Positions 46,337-61,300 of a stretch of DNA of 64,000 nucleotides are shown piece by piece (position 1 is the first letter of the stretch; each line of letters starts with the position of its first letter). A model generated the notes under the pieces. The model saw only the letters and a list, made by a program, of their open reading frames with translations, did no database searches and was not told where the DNA came from. This DNA is from Pelobates cultripes (lineage: Eukaryota > Chordata > Amphibia > Anura > Pelobatidae): NCBI GenBank assembly GCA_933207985.1, contig OW240912.1:111150563-111214562 (forward strand), written 5' to 3'. A program made the translations under genes and the position numbers.

Positions 46337-49300
46337 CTGTAAAAGAAAATTAAACATTTAGGTGGGAGGGCAGCTTTACATTTCAGCACTGTGGGTTTTA
46401 TTTGTGTGTGAAATTTAATATGCACTATAGTAGCAAAGCAGACATGTATAAATGAGGGTAAATGTATAAATGTACTTTTCATAAACACAAAATGTGCTTA
46501 GTATTACATTTTTGGAGGGTGTTGACCAGTGGTTAGGGGTCTGACATTGCCCAGAGCATATCTTTTCCTCATTTTAACCCTCTATTTTCCATTGGCTACT
46601 CATATTTCACATTTTCCCGCTTTTACCTAATCATCCTATAATTCCCACATCCATGTCTACTTCTGGTCTTTTCCATGTAAAGCCTCATTACCTACTTGTT
46701 ATATCAGTCCCCTATATTATACCACTTATCTTCATCTGTCTTTCTCCCCATTCCTCACATCTTCATCTCCCTTCTGTCTTTCACATTTATACTATTGAAC
46801 TGTAGAATATAAAACCAACAAACAAATATGTTTTCCTGTAAAGATGTTTGGTCAGGAAATGCTAACACATTTGCACAACTGAGACTATTTGAGGTGTAGG
46901 TAGATACTTATTCAAATTAGAAGCATTTTAAATTCCTATATTCCTATTTAATATAACATATAATATATAACATACATCAGCGACATCCAAAAACTGTCAC
47001 ACCAAGCTGATTAATAGTGAACAGATCATCAGTGCAGATGTGGTAAAAGTATCAAATTTATGGTCTTCCCATACATCACTCATGATCCACAGTTGATTCA
47101 ACTTCTGAGATAGAAGCTCATTTGCAGTTGACCGAGCAATCAGGGAATAGTAGCTTTTCTTGCAGGAAACAATAGACTTATTTTATTCTATTGAGAGCTT
47201 AAAGGAACACTATAGTCACCTAAATTACTTTAGCTAAATAAAGCAGTTTTAGTGTATAGATCATTCCCCTGCAATTTCACTGCTCAATTCACTGTCATTT
47301 AGGAGTTAAATCACTTTGTTTCTGTTTATGCAGCCCTAGCCACACCTCCCCTGGCTATGATTGACAGAGCCTGCATAAAAAAAAAACTGGTTTCACTTTC
47401 AAACAGATGTAATTTACCTTAAATAATTGTATCTCAATCTCTAAATTGAACTTTAATCACATACAGGAGGCTCTTGCAGGGTCTAGCAAGCTATTAACAT
47501 AGCAGGGGGTAAGAAAATCTTAATTAAACAGAACTTGCAATAAAGAAAGCCTAAATAGGGCTCTCTTTACAGGAAGTGTTTATGGAAGGCTGTGCAAGTC
47601 ACATACAGGGAGGTGTGACTAGGGTTCATAAACAAAGGGATTTAACTCCTAAATGGCAGAGGATTGAGCAGTGAAGCTGCAGGGGCATGTTCTATACACC
47701 AAAACTGCTTCATTAAGCTAAAGTTGTTCAGGTGAATATAGTGTCCCTTTAAAGGATCACTATAGTGTCCTAAGGGTGCCACCACCCTCAGGGTCCCACT
47801 CCCTTGGCGCTTAAGGGGTAAAACCCTTACAGCTACTTACCTTACCTCTCCTCAAACAGTCCATAGGAAAGCATTTCTCAAGACAGCCACTAGAGGTTGG
47901 ATTAACCCTGCTATGTAACATAGCAGTTTCTCTATGTTTACATCTGAACGGTTAAAACCTGAGGGACCTGACACCCAGACCACTTCATTGAGCTGAGGTG
48001 GCCTGGGTGACAATAGTGTCCCTTTAATGCATGACCATTGTGCAATGCCTAATCTGTAGATACATAACTCTTTTTATAATACAATTGGCTGCATTCTAAT
48101 ATTTTTTCAAAAAGTTAATGCACAGTGAACTGTTTGTTGCAAATATAAGTGAAATGACCTTACCTCAACAATTGAGATGCAAATAGTTATAATTCCAACA
48201 TACCAGAAATTGTCATTAAACCACTGTTCCAAAGCCTTAGAGCAACCCTAGAATGAGAAAGTAAATAAATGAGTATTTAAAGGAACAGTAATTGTAGTTA
48301 AACTAATATAGAAGAAATACATAACATTTTATCACAGATCCCTATTGAATGTCAAATCCCTGGAAATATGTATTGCTGTTTATTTTGCTCCATTTTAATA
48401 AAAATAATTACCGAATTTTGACACCTGCTAAGGAACAGATGATTGTTCCTATGTCCTGATATATAAAACCATAGAATTCAAAGAGGGTATACTTTTTATT
48501 TGCCATGACTGTAGCTAGAAGTTCTGTTTTGTCAACATTACGTGAATTGCAGAACTTTATAGTATAAAGGCAAGTTTACTTATATTCTACTGATTTTGGT
48601 AGCAGAGTATTGTTTATTTTCCCATGTCATATTTAAAACCTCATCAGTTAGAAGTTGTTAACAGCTATTATTGAAAAAGAAAAATATCAATACTAACTGT
48701 TGGGAAATATCTCGTGCATTCTGTATTTTCACAACAAGACTTGGGGATGTTGGTTCCCCAGTCTGAAGTTCCATTGATTCCACAACATTTCACCTGAAAA
48801 AAAGAAAAACAATTTTTGTTATGTTTTATATGATTGAGATATACTGTGTGTTTATCTGTACTTGGTTATATTAATTCTATAGCAGTTACATTTATATTTT
48901 CAGACCATTGTTCTTGTAGAGCATTTCACATTATGTAACATTTCCTTGCTGGATAGAAAACATTAGGGTTTATGTACTTGTAATGCCGATACTGTCCGGG
49001 TGGCAAAGGTCACTATTGTGACTGGGCCCTGGAGTTCTGCCTGTCAAGGAGGGTACAGGCCAGACAGGGACCCTCTTGCACACCCCCTATTTAACCATTT
49101 AATATCTGTATGGTCCATGAGATCATGCAGTGCAGGGCTTTAACACCCAGTGACAGCATAGACCGTCATGCAGTAAAAGTAGCAGCAGGGGATTAAATCT
49201 CTGTTGGTACCAAGAAATGCCAGGTATTTTTCGATACCTGGGGTCTCCTTTGTCAGCTGGGGCAACATTTGGCCAACCCAGACTGACAAATCAGCTGTGT

Positions 49301-52300
49301 GCAGCGCTATCATTCAGCCACAGTATTTCTATCACTATCTCCAGCCTCCTGCATCGGAAAAAAGAGAACCACCAGGTATATTTTAAAACATGGGGGTCCA
49401 CTCTGCCAGTTGAGGCCACAGTTAGTGGCCACAGACTTACAGGAGAGCTATGAGCAGCACTTTAAATCCCTTTTAATGCCACGGTAGCATGATCACTGGG
49501 GTAATGTCCTCCCCCAGCCTAACCCCCCATTTGTCAGGTTCTCCCAGTGTGCTTTTGAGGCACTCTGCCAGATGCCCTACATCGACCTGTGTGTGCTGCA
49601 GAATGAAAGGGAACTCTCCCTCTCATGCTGCAATCACATAGTACTGTAGACTCACAATGTGTGAGCTAGGAGCTAGTACTGACATCAGCCGAGGGACTCT
49701 CTTGAAAGGTGGGATTATCACTGGGATTAGAGGGTTGGATAGGACTGTGCAAAAAGGTAGGATTATGGGTTAGAATGTGGGCTGGATATGAGTGCTCTGG
49801 GAAAGGACAAGAGAAACTCAATAGCTAACCCTTCGGTTAATCCCCACTCAGGTCTTAAATATTATTTTGCATTACAGAGTGATTGGCATATCAGATTGAT
49901 CCCTCCCATAAGGGCAATCCAGAATCAAAATGCCAGCAAATTCTATCTGCACAAGAGACACAGCAAACCCAGATGATCTTTTCAGCCAATTTAAGCCTCA
50001 TCTATCCTCTGTTCAAAAAGTTTGGGACCACTAAAAATGGCCCCAGCTGACCGAGAGGAGCCCCAGGTATCCATTGATACCTGGAACTCTATGGTGTGAG
50101 TAAGGACTTAACCCTGCTCACACTAAATCTGCAAAGTGTGTCTTTATGCCCTAAAAACATTAAAAGCCATTATAGTTAGGACATAATGGCACTTCCTAAT
50201 GTCCTTAAGCAGTTAAAATCCTGTGAGTGCTTTTGTAATGTTGACAGACTAGCCTTCTCTCCCCACCTACACCAAGGAGCCTTGAGCCCCCATGATTCTA
50301 AAGCCAGTTCACCAGTTGTCCTTCCTTGCTACTAACCACTGCATATGGGAACAACCCACAAGACTTGCCGTTTTGAAAATCCTCTGACCCAGTCATCTAG
50401 TCATCACTAATTCGAACTTCAACAACTGACTGTTCACTTGCTGCCCAATATATCCCGTCCATTGAAAGGTACAATTATAACAACATAATCAATATTATTC
50501 ACTACATGTGTCAGTGGTTTTAATGCTGTGACTGATCATGGTATGTTTTAATCAGCATGGTATATTTGACCCATCTATGGAGATCACCTTTTCACCTTTT
50601 TCAAATAAAAAATGACAATTCTGCCTAATTACCATTGCATATAAGCTTTCATTTCTGTATTTCCATTATTTGGTTATCAATTTCAGGCATCCTAAAAATT
50701 TGGTCTGCATTGAAGGTAATTCGGAGCATGTAGTAGAAAATCTAGATATTGAGAAATCTTATGAGAAATGTCCAGTTTTTATAGTCAGATTGCCCCTAGA
50801 TGGTACTGGATTCTTTTTTTTTATAACCTAGACCAGGGATAGGCAACCTTTGGCACTGCAGATGTTTTGGACTACACCTCCCATCCTTTGCCAGCATTAT
50901 GGCTGCAAGAGCATTGTGGGAGATGCCGAAGGTTGCCTACCCCTGACCTAGTCCATAATCATTTGATTAAGTAACTCTGACAATTGTTTGTATGATTAGG
51001 AAGCACAGCAAATGTTTATGGGCATTCTAGTTCAGTTTAAAACTTTTTTGTAAGCAAAATGTTAATAAGTGACCTACAGCTTCCAAAAAAACCTGATATG
51101 CTCATGAAGTCCTGCTCCACAAGGTTCTATGGAATATATTTAGGAATAAAGTACCTCAGAAGGTTAGTAGAGCATCCTGATTGGCTGATCACTACATTGT
51201 CTGGCAGTGTTAACAGCTTGTAATATAAATCCTGGGATTTCATCGCAAATGCAGCAACCTCAGATGAGAGTATATTTATTCATCATATAATATGATCAGT
51301 TTTGTGTTTTTGTATAATTTTAAGTGTTTTGTCTATGCAATGCATTACTTAAAGAAACCCGCTGGAAACCAATAATCACTTAAAAGGATATGCATCACTT
51401 TGAGACAACAACTTTATTCACAAGTTTTAGCTTTGAATAAGACAGTTGCCTCACTCTGCAGGCTGAAAATATCAGGTAAATAGGATTTTTTCATATTTTC
51501 CTGCATCTTTTTCCTTATACTTTTCACATCCACTCAACCTATCTAACCAATCAGTGTCCTATCCCTAGGAATGCTGGAAAAGGGCATTGGGCATACCTGA
51601 CAGAGTCGCACATGTGCAGTTTGAAGACTTCTTCACTTTGCAACATCCTGACAGGGGTAAAAAAAAAAAAAATAGAGGATGTGTGATCAGTGTGATTTAT
51701 GCAGACCAGGCTCCAGTGTTGGTTTTCTCTCTCCCTGCTACTTTAGTCAGTGCAAGGAAAATTAGGAGTTTGCTGCCGCTACACAATTATGTTCTTTTTT
51801 GGGGGAGGGAAGGCTGAAGAAACTCCCCTAGCTGAGAGGTGTGTTCAACAATGCAATCTGACCAATTTAATAGTAAGTTTCTAAATGTTTATTACATACT
51901 ATTCAAAGGGGTTTTTTTTGCTTTATTTTATTAGTTTGTATATTCGTGAAAACATGTTTGTTGGCTGGTTAAAAAAATAATTGTCAAGTGATGCATATCC
52001 CTATAAGTGCATTTGATTTGGATTTGACTTAAACTTCAAATTCATGCTGCATTTTTGCTGTAAGCTTCATATTTATGTTGTATGATTTGTGAAAAGAGAG
52101 GCTATGGCTAAGAGGCCCGAGCAATGTTGTAGAAAGCTGCACAATATGTTAGAATTTTAGCAGAACTATTGTTATTTAAATGTGGAGAAAAATATGAGTT
52201 GAGATGCCTCATTAGAAATAACAGAGCTCCATAAAGTCATTGGACATTAAGAGTTTATATGAACTCACAAACTTTAGCTTGGTAGACATTTTTTTGTGCT

Positions 52301-55300
52301 GAGATTAGATACTCACATTGTTTTGTATGTCATGCCATAATTGCTTTGTTTTATTGTTGGCAGTTTCTTTTCTTTGTTCTTCAAAGCTGGTTGTTAAGTG
52401 CGCCATAACATGGTCACCTACCTGGAATGAAAATTAATAATGCATACTTATTCTTCAGTCTATGACAAACCATTTACAACCCGGAGACCAAGAAAGCTAT
52501 TGTGACTGACCAACACAAGGGTTTATTCGGTCTAAACATTTAGTTGTGAAAACCAAATGTAAAAATTATTGCTAAAATATTTGTCTACAGCAGGGGTAGG
52601 CAACCTTTTAGCAGCACTGTGCAGATATAGGATTGTGATGTCCCATACTGTGCCGATCCTATTTTTTTTCTTTAAATTGATGTGTGTATGTTGCCGTATT
52701 TTGCTTGTGTTATTTATACTGTAATTGCTTTGTATCGTATTTGTGTGTATATGATCTATTAGATTGAATATGTTCATTAGTAGTTTATGGTAGGGCTGTG
52801 TATGAGGGCTGCTTGTGGAATTATGTGTGGATATGTCACATTGTGTGTTTGGTAGTGTGTGTGGGCTGTTTTGAGTTTTGCATGTGAGAGGCTGCATGTG
52901 GGGTTGTGTGCATGTACTTGGATTGTTAGCGGGTTATGTTTGTGCGGATTGTGTTTATGTTTGTGTGTGGGCTGTTCCTATTATTTGTATGAGGGGAGGG
53001 TTATTTTGCATTTCTGTGTATATCTAGCAGTGTGGGTGGCTTCCCTGGGTTCCAGTGGGGACCTGGCTGGCCAGGTACAGGTCAAGGACAGGAGCAGTAA
53101 CAGCAGCTACAGGCTGCTCTACTACAGTGTGGATTCCCATTCACAAGTGCTTTGAGGAAGTGATCTGAGATCACTTCCTCTATGTGCTGCAATGCATACA
53201 TTGAGGATTGTCCTTCACCACCTTTTCGTATTAGCAGATATCTGAAGTTTCAACGGGACTTCTGATAGGCCAGAGCCTGTTTGGCTCTAGCAACCTTGAG
53301 TGCCGTGCAAAGACACCTTGAGTGCCGTGCATGGCACTAGTGCCGTAGGTTGCCTACCCCTGGTCTACAGCTTAGTTGGGAAATCAGATTTTTTCCCCCT
53401 AGATTTGCAAGTTAGTTTTCAATTTACTGTTGAATAAAACCCTTTTTAGAGAGATAAAAATGAACATGTTCACAGATAAGTGTGGTGCAACCAAAAGGAG
53501 AAACAACAAATGGCTTCTTGTCAGACCGGGTAGAGGACAAGAAGATCCTCTCCCACTGTCTTTTGTGGCCACCCTACATGGAGGTGAGGGGGAAAGAGAC
53601 CATAAAGGGATTGGAGGAGTGGAAGAGATCACAAAAAAAGGGGGGGGACAAAGAGACACAGATGTGTAGGGGAAAGACACACAAAGTGGCTATGGAGAGA
53701 AAGAGACATACAGAGGTTGTGGTAGCAGGAGACTCTATTATTATGAGAGTAGATAGGGTAATCTTCTGCTGTGATCGTCTCAACCGGACAGTTTGCTGTC
53801 TCTGAGTTCCTTGTGTCCGACATGTTGCTTAAAGAGTGGATGGATTATTGGGAAGGGCTGGGGATGATCCGGCTGTCATGGTCCATATTGAGGGTCCATA
53901 TATACAGTCAGAGGAAAATGGGGCCCAAACAGGGATTTATCAAGTGGTTATCAAAAAACTGCCCTGTTTGGGAGAAATGCGTTGTGGACTGTTTTTGATT
54001 GTATTTATTGTTTATAATAAAGGTTTATTGGCTATTTTAATTATATATTGTGCCAAAAAACTTTTAATTTATTTTCCTCATCATCTTTTACTACCTGGCA
54101 TCCTGTTTTACTTCTACAGTGAGGATCTCACCAAGAATCCCAGGTGGAGATTATAACACCTATGCTGTATCAACTGAGCAGTGTTTCCTGCTCAAAAATA
54201 TGTGAGTACATTCTACATAGCATTACTCCTGGTATTTTTTATCTACCCAGTAAGCACTATTGTTGCTTTTTTCTGTTTTCGGTCCTGCACTTATGTGGTG
54301 AGAACTACCTCTACCTTCCAAAATATCCTACAGGTGGGTGATCAACACCACTGCATGTGCAATACACCAGAGCTGACCTAAGCTCTAGGACATGTGAGTA
54401 GACTGGAATTCTTTTACTTTTTTATTTTTTTTTGTGAACTTATTACACTATTGGAGTTTTTTCTTTTCTTTTTCCTTTTTATGAATCCTGAGTATCCCTG
54501 GTGACCCACTTGCCTAAGAAGGAAGATACCATTAAGAACCCTTTTTTGAATTCAAGATTTTTCATTTTTTTGGGACTGCTGCTAATTTTCCTTCAGGTAC
54601 CTGCTTCTACTACTAAGTGTGCTTTTTCTTTTCCTTTTTTTCTTTTTCTTTTATCTTCAAATCGATTTTTATTGAAACATAATTTTATATATAACAATAA
54701 TCCGTAACCTATGCACAGGTTCAAGTTACATGCACAATCACGTAATTAATTACATATCATAATAACATATTGCATCAAAACGGCACATACTTGAGGCATA
54801 AGCCTAGAATAACAAACAATAACAAAGATAAAAAAATAACATTCAAAGACAAAGAAAACAAAAGAGAAAACCAGCCCCCATTCAGAGCAAGCAAATAAAC
54901 TTGAAGAAAGGAAAATGACAATTGACAATAGTACATTATTTTCAGTGTTTCAGTTTCTGAATTAGAACAATCATTCCCACCTCTATTGTATTAACTATAA
55001 TATAGTTAAAAAATTTCATACGCATCAGCAACAATTTTGTATATTAAAAACTAAAAATGTATTATATATTATTAACAGAGATACTGTCTAAAGCAGGGAC
55101 TAGCCAAAAATATGTTGGTATCTTCCTAGCCAATTGGAAAACCAGACTTTTTTTTTTGACGAAATTATCAAATTATTTATAAGTTCATATTCCATATTGA
55201 TTTGAAACATAATTTGATTAATCAATACCGTTTTTGGAACGGAATAGAGGTTTTCCACTGACGCGCAATGATAATTTTAACAGCGACTAAGCAATGTGTG

Positions 55301-58300
55301 GCAAAGCAAATATCTCTATGTGATTTAAGGTTCCAATTAAGGTGTAGAAGAGCAGAAACAACATTTTCGTTAATTTTATGAGCTGTCATAGTGGTAAAGA
55401 TGTTAAATGCCCATGTCCAAAATGGTCTAAACTACAGGGCATGACCACCAAATATGAATATATGTACCCTGATAACTACCACATCTCCAGCAAGTAGGGT
55501 CATGGGAATCATACATTTTAGCTAATCTGGTTGGAGAGTAATACCATCGATGCAGAACCTTGAAGTGGCATTCAGTCAAATTTACACAATGTACATACTT
55601 GTTTAATTGAATTAAAGAAGAATGCCAGTCGTCTACTGAAATTTCAAGTTCCAATTCATGTTCCCAAGTCCTAATCAATCTAAGGGGAGTCAGTTTAAAA
55701 CATTCTAAGAGAGAGGAAGTGGCAGATATAACCTTATTGATAGAATGGTAACCAAAAATAAATTCAATTTTTTTTGCATATGAGGCAGTAGATTTAGTAA
55801 CATTTTTATGAATAAAAATTTTTAACCGCAGATACGTGAAAATTTCTCTGCGTGGAATATGAAAATTATCTGTGATGTAGTGAAAAGACACTATATTATT
55901 GACCTGCATTATGTCAGCAATTTTTAATTTATCGACATTGGGCCAGTTTTTTAAAGATAAGTCTTCAATAATGGTTTCAACTATATCAAGTCTACAAGTC
56001 TTTGGGATAAGATTGTTAAACCCTATTTTTTTTTTAATTTCCAACCAGTCATCTAGGGTTTGTGTCAAAGTCATTGGATTTGTTAAGGAGGCATTAATAA
56101 GAGAATCCCTAGTGACCTTCCACATAGAATATTGTAATTTATCGATGTGAACTACATCCGACTCGATCATAAACCATGGTTCAAAGGCCTGTTTGGGGTC
56201 TTGAAGGGTATATATGTGTCTAATAATATTTGCATAATATTGATTAACAATGCTTGGAAAATGTAAGCCCCCATTAGACAATTCTTTTGACTTATTCTTG
56301 GTTTTTTATGATTCCAAATAAAATTATTCATGCTTGACTGAATTAGAACTAACCACAGGTTGGTAACCTTAAGTGGGAGCATGGAAAATAAATATGTCCA
56401 CTTAGGCATAATATATGCATTAATTATATTTATTTTACCCTGTCAGGATGTTTCCAGATTTTTCAATTTTTTAAGTTTAATATTTATATTTCTCACAAGA
56501 GTCCAGACATTTCTCTCCATAGTACAGGAGACATTAGCTCCTGTTACTAAACCTCCTGTTACTAAACCCAGATAAGTTATTTCTTTGTCTGTCCATATGA
56601 ATTTATATGTGTGTGATAAAGTGTTTACGTGATCATTAGTCATATTTACATACAAAGCTGTAGATTTAGAAATGTTCAGCTTAAAATGTTAAATATTAGG
56701 ATATTTCTCAATTTTAAACATTAAAGGAGATAGAGAGGTCTCGGGAGATGTAAGGGTAATTAACGCATCAGCTGCATGTAGTAATATTTTAATTTCAGCA
56801 GATTTCGTATGGACACCTTTAATCAGAAACTTATTCCTGATATGTATTGCCAAGGGCTCAAGAGATAAAATATACAATAAAGGGGAAAGGGGACACCCTT
56901 GGCGCGCACCATTTTTAAGTTAAAACCAACCTGCAGTTATATTTGGGCCTACAGTCCTAGCAGAGGGAGAAGAATATAAAGCTAATATCGCATTGTAGAT
57001 CCACCCTGTAAAGCCAAAAACATTTAAGACTTCACTGAGGTAAACCCACCCGACCCTGTCAAACGCTTTTTCGGCGTCTAAAGACAGGTCCAGGAGGGGG
57101 AACCCTTCTTTATTAGCGAGATCTAAAATATCTATTATACTTCGGAAGTTGTTGGAAGCTAATCTACCAGGGATAAATCCTATTTGGATGAATTAGCTAA
57201 GATATTACGGTCTTAACTCTTTCAGCAACAATGGCAGAGTATATCTTCAAATCGACATTAATTAAGGCTATTGGTCTATAGCTACTCGGATCTGTGATAA
57301 TTTTATTTTGTTTAAGTATCGGAATAAGATTTGATTGTAATAATTCGTTTGGAAAGAGTTGATTTAATGCTATCTGATTGAACATTTCTGTTAATGGATT
57401 TATTAAATGAGATTTCATATATTTGTAATATAGATTCTAAAAACCATCTGGGCCATGCGTTTTATTAATAACAAGTCTGTCTATTTGATATTGAACTTCC
57501 CCAGTCGAAATATTTTGATCTAGAGTTAATAGATCTTGATGGGAGACTTTCGGAATCGGTGTATTTACTAACTAGTTATGAATATCGTTTAGATTAGGGG
57601 ACATTTTATACAAGTCAGAATAAAATTGATTGAATCTCTCCCCTATTTGAGATGGAGTCAAGTATATCTTTTGGCCTTCTATCAATTGTTCTATTCTATT
57701 GTTTGCGTGTTGATTTTGAAGTCTTCTAGTCAGATTTTTATTAGCTCTATTGCCTGTGTGATAATGTTTTAATTTATGGATATTGAATTTAATTTTTTTG
57801 TTCAACTTTTATGTTGATTTGTTTTTGTATGAGTTTTAGCTGAAGGTTTAAATCAGCAAAGGGAGCCTATTTATTTAATTTGGAGAGGTTGTAGAATTGA
57901 ATATATAAATCGGCCTAACTCTTGCCATTTTTTATCCTCGTTATATGGGCTAGTTTAATTAAATAGCCACGCATGACCGATTTATGTGTACACCAATTAT
58001 TTGCTGGAGATGTATCATTAGAGCTATTTTCTGACCAAAAGTATTTTAATAGCTGAGTCAATTCCTCCCTATTTTGGAGTCTTTAATCAGAGCGTTGTTT
58101 AATCTGCAGGTAGTACAGGGCGGGGGCGATTTATTACCAAAATCAATAAGTATTAAACTGTAGTCCGACCACAAACTCTCTCTAATTTTTATTGAATTAC
58201 AAAGAGAAATCGAATTTGCATCCACTAAACAGAAATCAATGCGTGCATATGAACCGTGTGTGCTGGATTGATGGGAGTAATCCTTGTCCAGCGGATGTAA

Positions 58301-61300
58301 TAGTCTCCAAATATCATATAAGTTATACTGTTTACAAATGTTATGCAATTTTTTGGATTGTTTTACCGTTGTTTTATCAATTGGTATTGAAGGTATATAC
58401 GTCTTGTCTATTTTAGAGTCCAACACACAATTAAAATCACCGGCAACAATTAAGTGACCCTTATGGACCCTAGCAACTCTATCCATTATCGCAGAGAGTT
58501 TGGCTGTAGGATCGACATTCGAGAGATAAACATTGACAAAAGTATATATCTTTTTGTCAATGGAGCAAACCAAAGTAATAAATCTAGCCTCGGGATCTAA
58601 TTCAACATATTTAATTTCGAGATTTATATCTCTATTAAAAATGATTGCAACTCCCCTCTTTTTCTTATCTGGTAAGGAAGCATGTATAATGGTAGAGAAT
58701 TTGTTCCCCATCTCTGTTTAGAGCTTCTAAGCCAATGAGTATCTTGTAAAAAAGTCACTTTTATGTCATGCTCAAAAAGGGAATTAAACAGTCTGCTCTT
58801 CTTTCTATTAGTATTAAGACCCTGAACATTTACAGACATTAACTTTATCATCTATTTTTGTCAAGCATTTCATTAAGATATCTCTTGCTCTGGGGTAAAA
58901 GAAAAAAAAAGAGACAATTCACACACATCCTTAAGGGTTGGAACCCAAACAGGTCCAACCCATACATCCTTTAAACCATAAAACAAACACATGATTGCAT
59001 AATCTGTAGATCTCAATAGAAATCAACAGAGACAATGTAGTAACACTACACAAAGGGTGCTAAGTGTGCTTTTTAAAAGTATTTTATAAAGTATTTTATA
59101 TTGCATTTTTATTTGTTTCTATTGTAAAATATTGTATCTGCCTCATCCTTGGCGCATCCCTCCTTCCTTTTTTTTCTTTCTATTGTAAAAAGGGTTTTTG
59201 GAGAGAATTTCCTTTATTTAGGGGTGCTGCCTCTGTATCTTGCTATCTAAATCTGCTCCATTTTCTTTTCTATATTTTAGATTAGATGCACTAAACTAGA
59301 ATAGTGATAGCAAAAATGGGCAAACCAATTACATACATTCTAAATATACCAAAGGAAGGAGAAAAAAGAAATTAAACATAAACAGCCCTTGAATTGTAAC
59401 TTTAGTTCAAATATCTATTAAAAGAGATAATAATTGAAATACATCAACTCACTAGTCTCTTAATTCAGAATCACACCTATAGTCCAAATGCCTAATTTAA
59501 AACAGATAGCTCTGTTCAAAATATAATCATTAATCTAGTAAATAGGGAACAGGGAATATACTTGAAGGACCACTATAGGCACCCAGACCACTTCAGCTCA
59601 ATGAAGTGGTCTGGGTGCCAGGTCCAGCTAGGATTAACCCTTTTGTTTTTTTATAAACATAGCAGTTTCAGAGAAACTGTTATATTTACAAATGCGTTAA
59701 TCCAGCCTCTAGTGGCTGTCTCATTGACAGCCGCTAGAGGGCTTCTGCGCTTCTCAATGTGATTTTCACAGTGAGAAGACCCCATCGTCCATAGGAAAGC
59801 ATTGTGAATGTTTTCCTATGGACTGGCTGAATGCGCGCGCAGCTCCTGCCGCGCATGCGCATTCAGCCGAAGAGGAGGAGAGGAGGCGGAGAGGAGGAGG
59901 AGAGCTCCCCGCCCGGCGCTGGAGGAGGAGGGCTCCCCCTAGAGCCCGGCGGCACCCTCAGGGAACTATAGTGCCAGGAAAACAAGTATGTTTTCCTGGC
60001 ACTATAGTGGTCCTTTAACAAATTGCAGGGTAGAAAGATGGGGAGTTGTATGGGGTTGTTATTTAGCTGCCACAGATAGAAATGTATTAAAGTAAAGATA
60101 AACCATCAAACAATGACAGTCAGCTGGTTGTAACCAAGGAGGAATTAGATACAAAATAAACTACCAAACAAGGGAAGTGTACTGGTAGGGACTGGGATGA
60201 ATCAAAATATACTCAAATGCGAGTACTAAATATCCAAGACTAGGTACTAAATGGTAATAAAAACCAAAATAAATACATTTTATTAAATACAATAGAAAAA
60301 AATATATATAAAAAAGTGCTTGTGTACAAAAGGTGAACAAAATAATAAGTACGATCACCAGTAACATTAACTTGGAACGTCCCTATTGATAGTGAGACAA
60401 TCTCAATATGTACCACTAGTCTATGTAGCTCTGATATGCTAACTCTAGTGGAATATATAGATGTGTTAACAGCGTATTAATGCTTCATAACAGACTGGTA
60501 AAAGTACAATGGTAACATAGCTTGTATGAAATTAGACCTGTGACATTAGCTCGAATGTCATCATTGATACTTGTTGATGAAAGTTATAATAGCCTACCCA
60601 ATAGCGGGATAGTGGTAAGTGGTAGAACGAACCTAATATAGGTATACGCATGCACACGTCTCGATATCGAGCTCCGTCTGATAGCAGCCTGGATATCAAG
60701 CTCCTTCTGATAACAGCAGGAAGGTAAGCAAGCATTAAAAGTAAATATAGAATGGGGGGAAGGTGCTTGCGAGACCAATAATAAGATGCAGAAAAAAAAA
60801 TATGCAGAAGAATTAAAGTAAAAGAATTATTACGATAATTAGTCAGTCCGCGATGGCGCTAGATTTATAGTATCTCAATCTGAGCCTGAATACCTATAAT
60901 TCCAATAAGTAGAAATGAGAAATTATATCATGGGGAAAGAATAGAATTTTGTTTTAAGCTACCTTACATCGGTATCACTCCCCTATATTAGTTTTTTGGA
61001 AGGGCTACAGGGACTTTGCACTAGTAGCCATGGCAAGCTTTCCTCTTTCCCTATCTCATGGAAAGCAACATGACAGTTAGTATTCTACTCGCATGATATA
61101 AATTTCTCATTTCTACTTATTCTACTTATGAGCATATTTTGATTCATCCCAGTCCCTACCGGGACACTTCCCTCGTTTGTCAGTTTTCTATTTGGGGTTA
61201 CCCCCGTTACTAAGTGTAACAAGAATTTGGCTCCACCACAGCTTTTTTTTTTTCTCCAAAAATAGTGTAGAATCCGATCCAAAATTAGGCCTTTGGATTA

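Larger units (their letters stand above)
48794..52316. other. CD53 intron
   Basis: Holds a hAT MITE (50834-50945), a Tc1 fragment (50285-50551) and repeat-like DNA at 49080-50215 (ends resemble TTAACC...CCTTAAGCAGTTAA). No additional exon seen. Confidence 0.6.
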
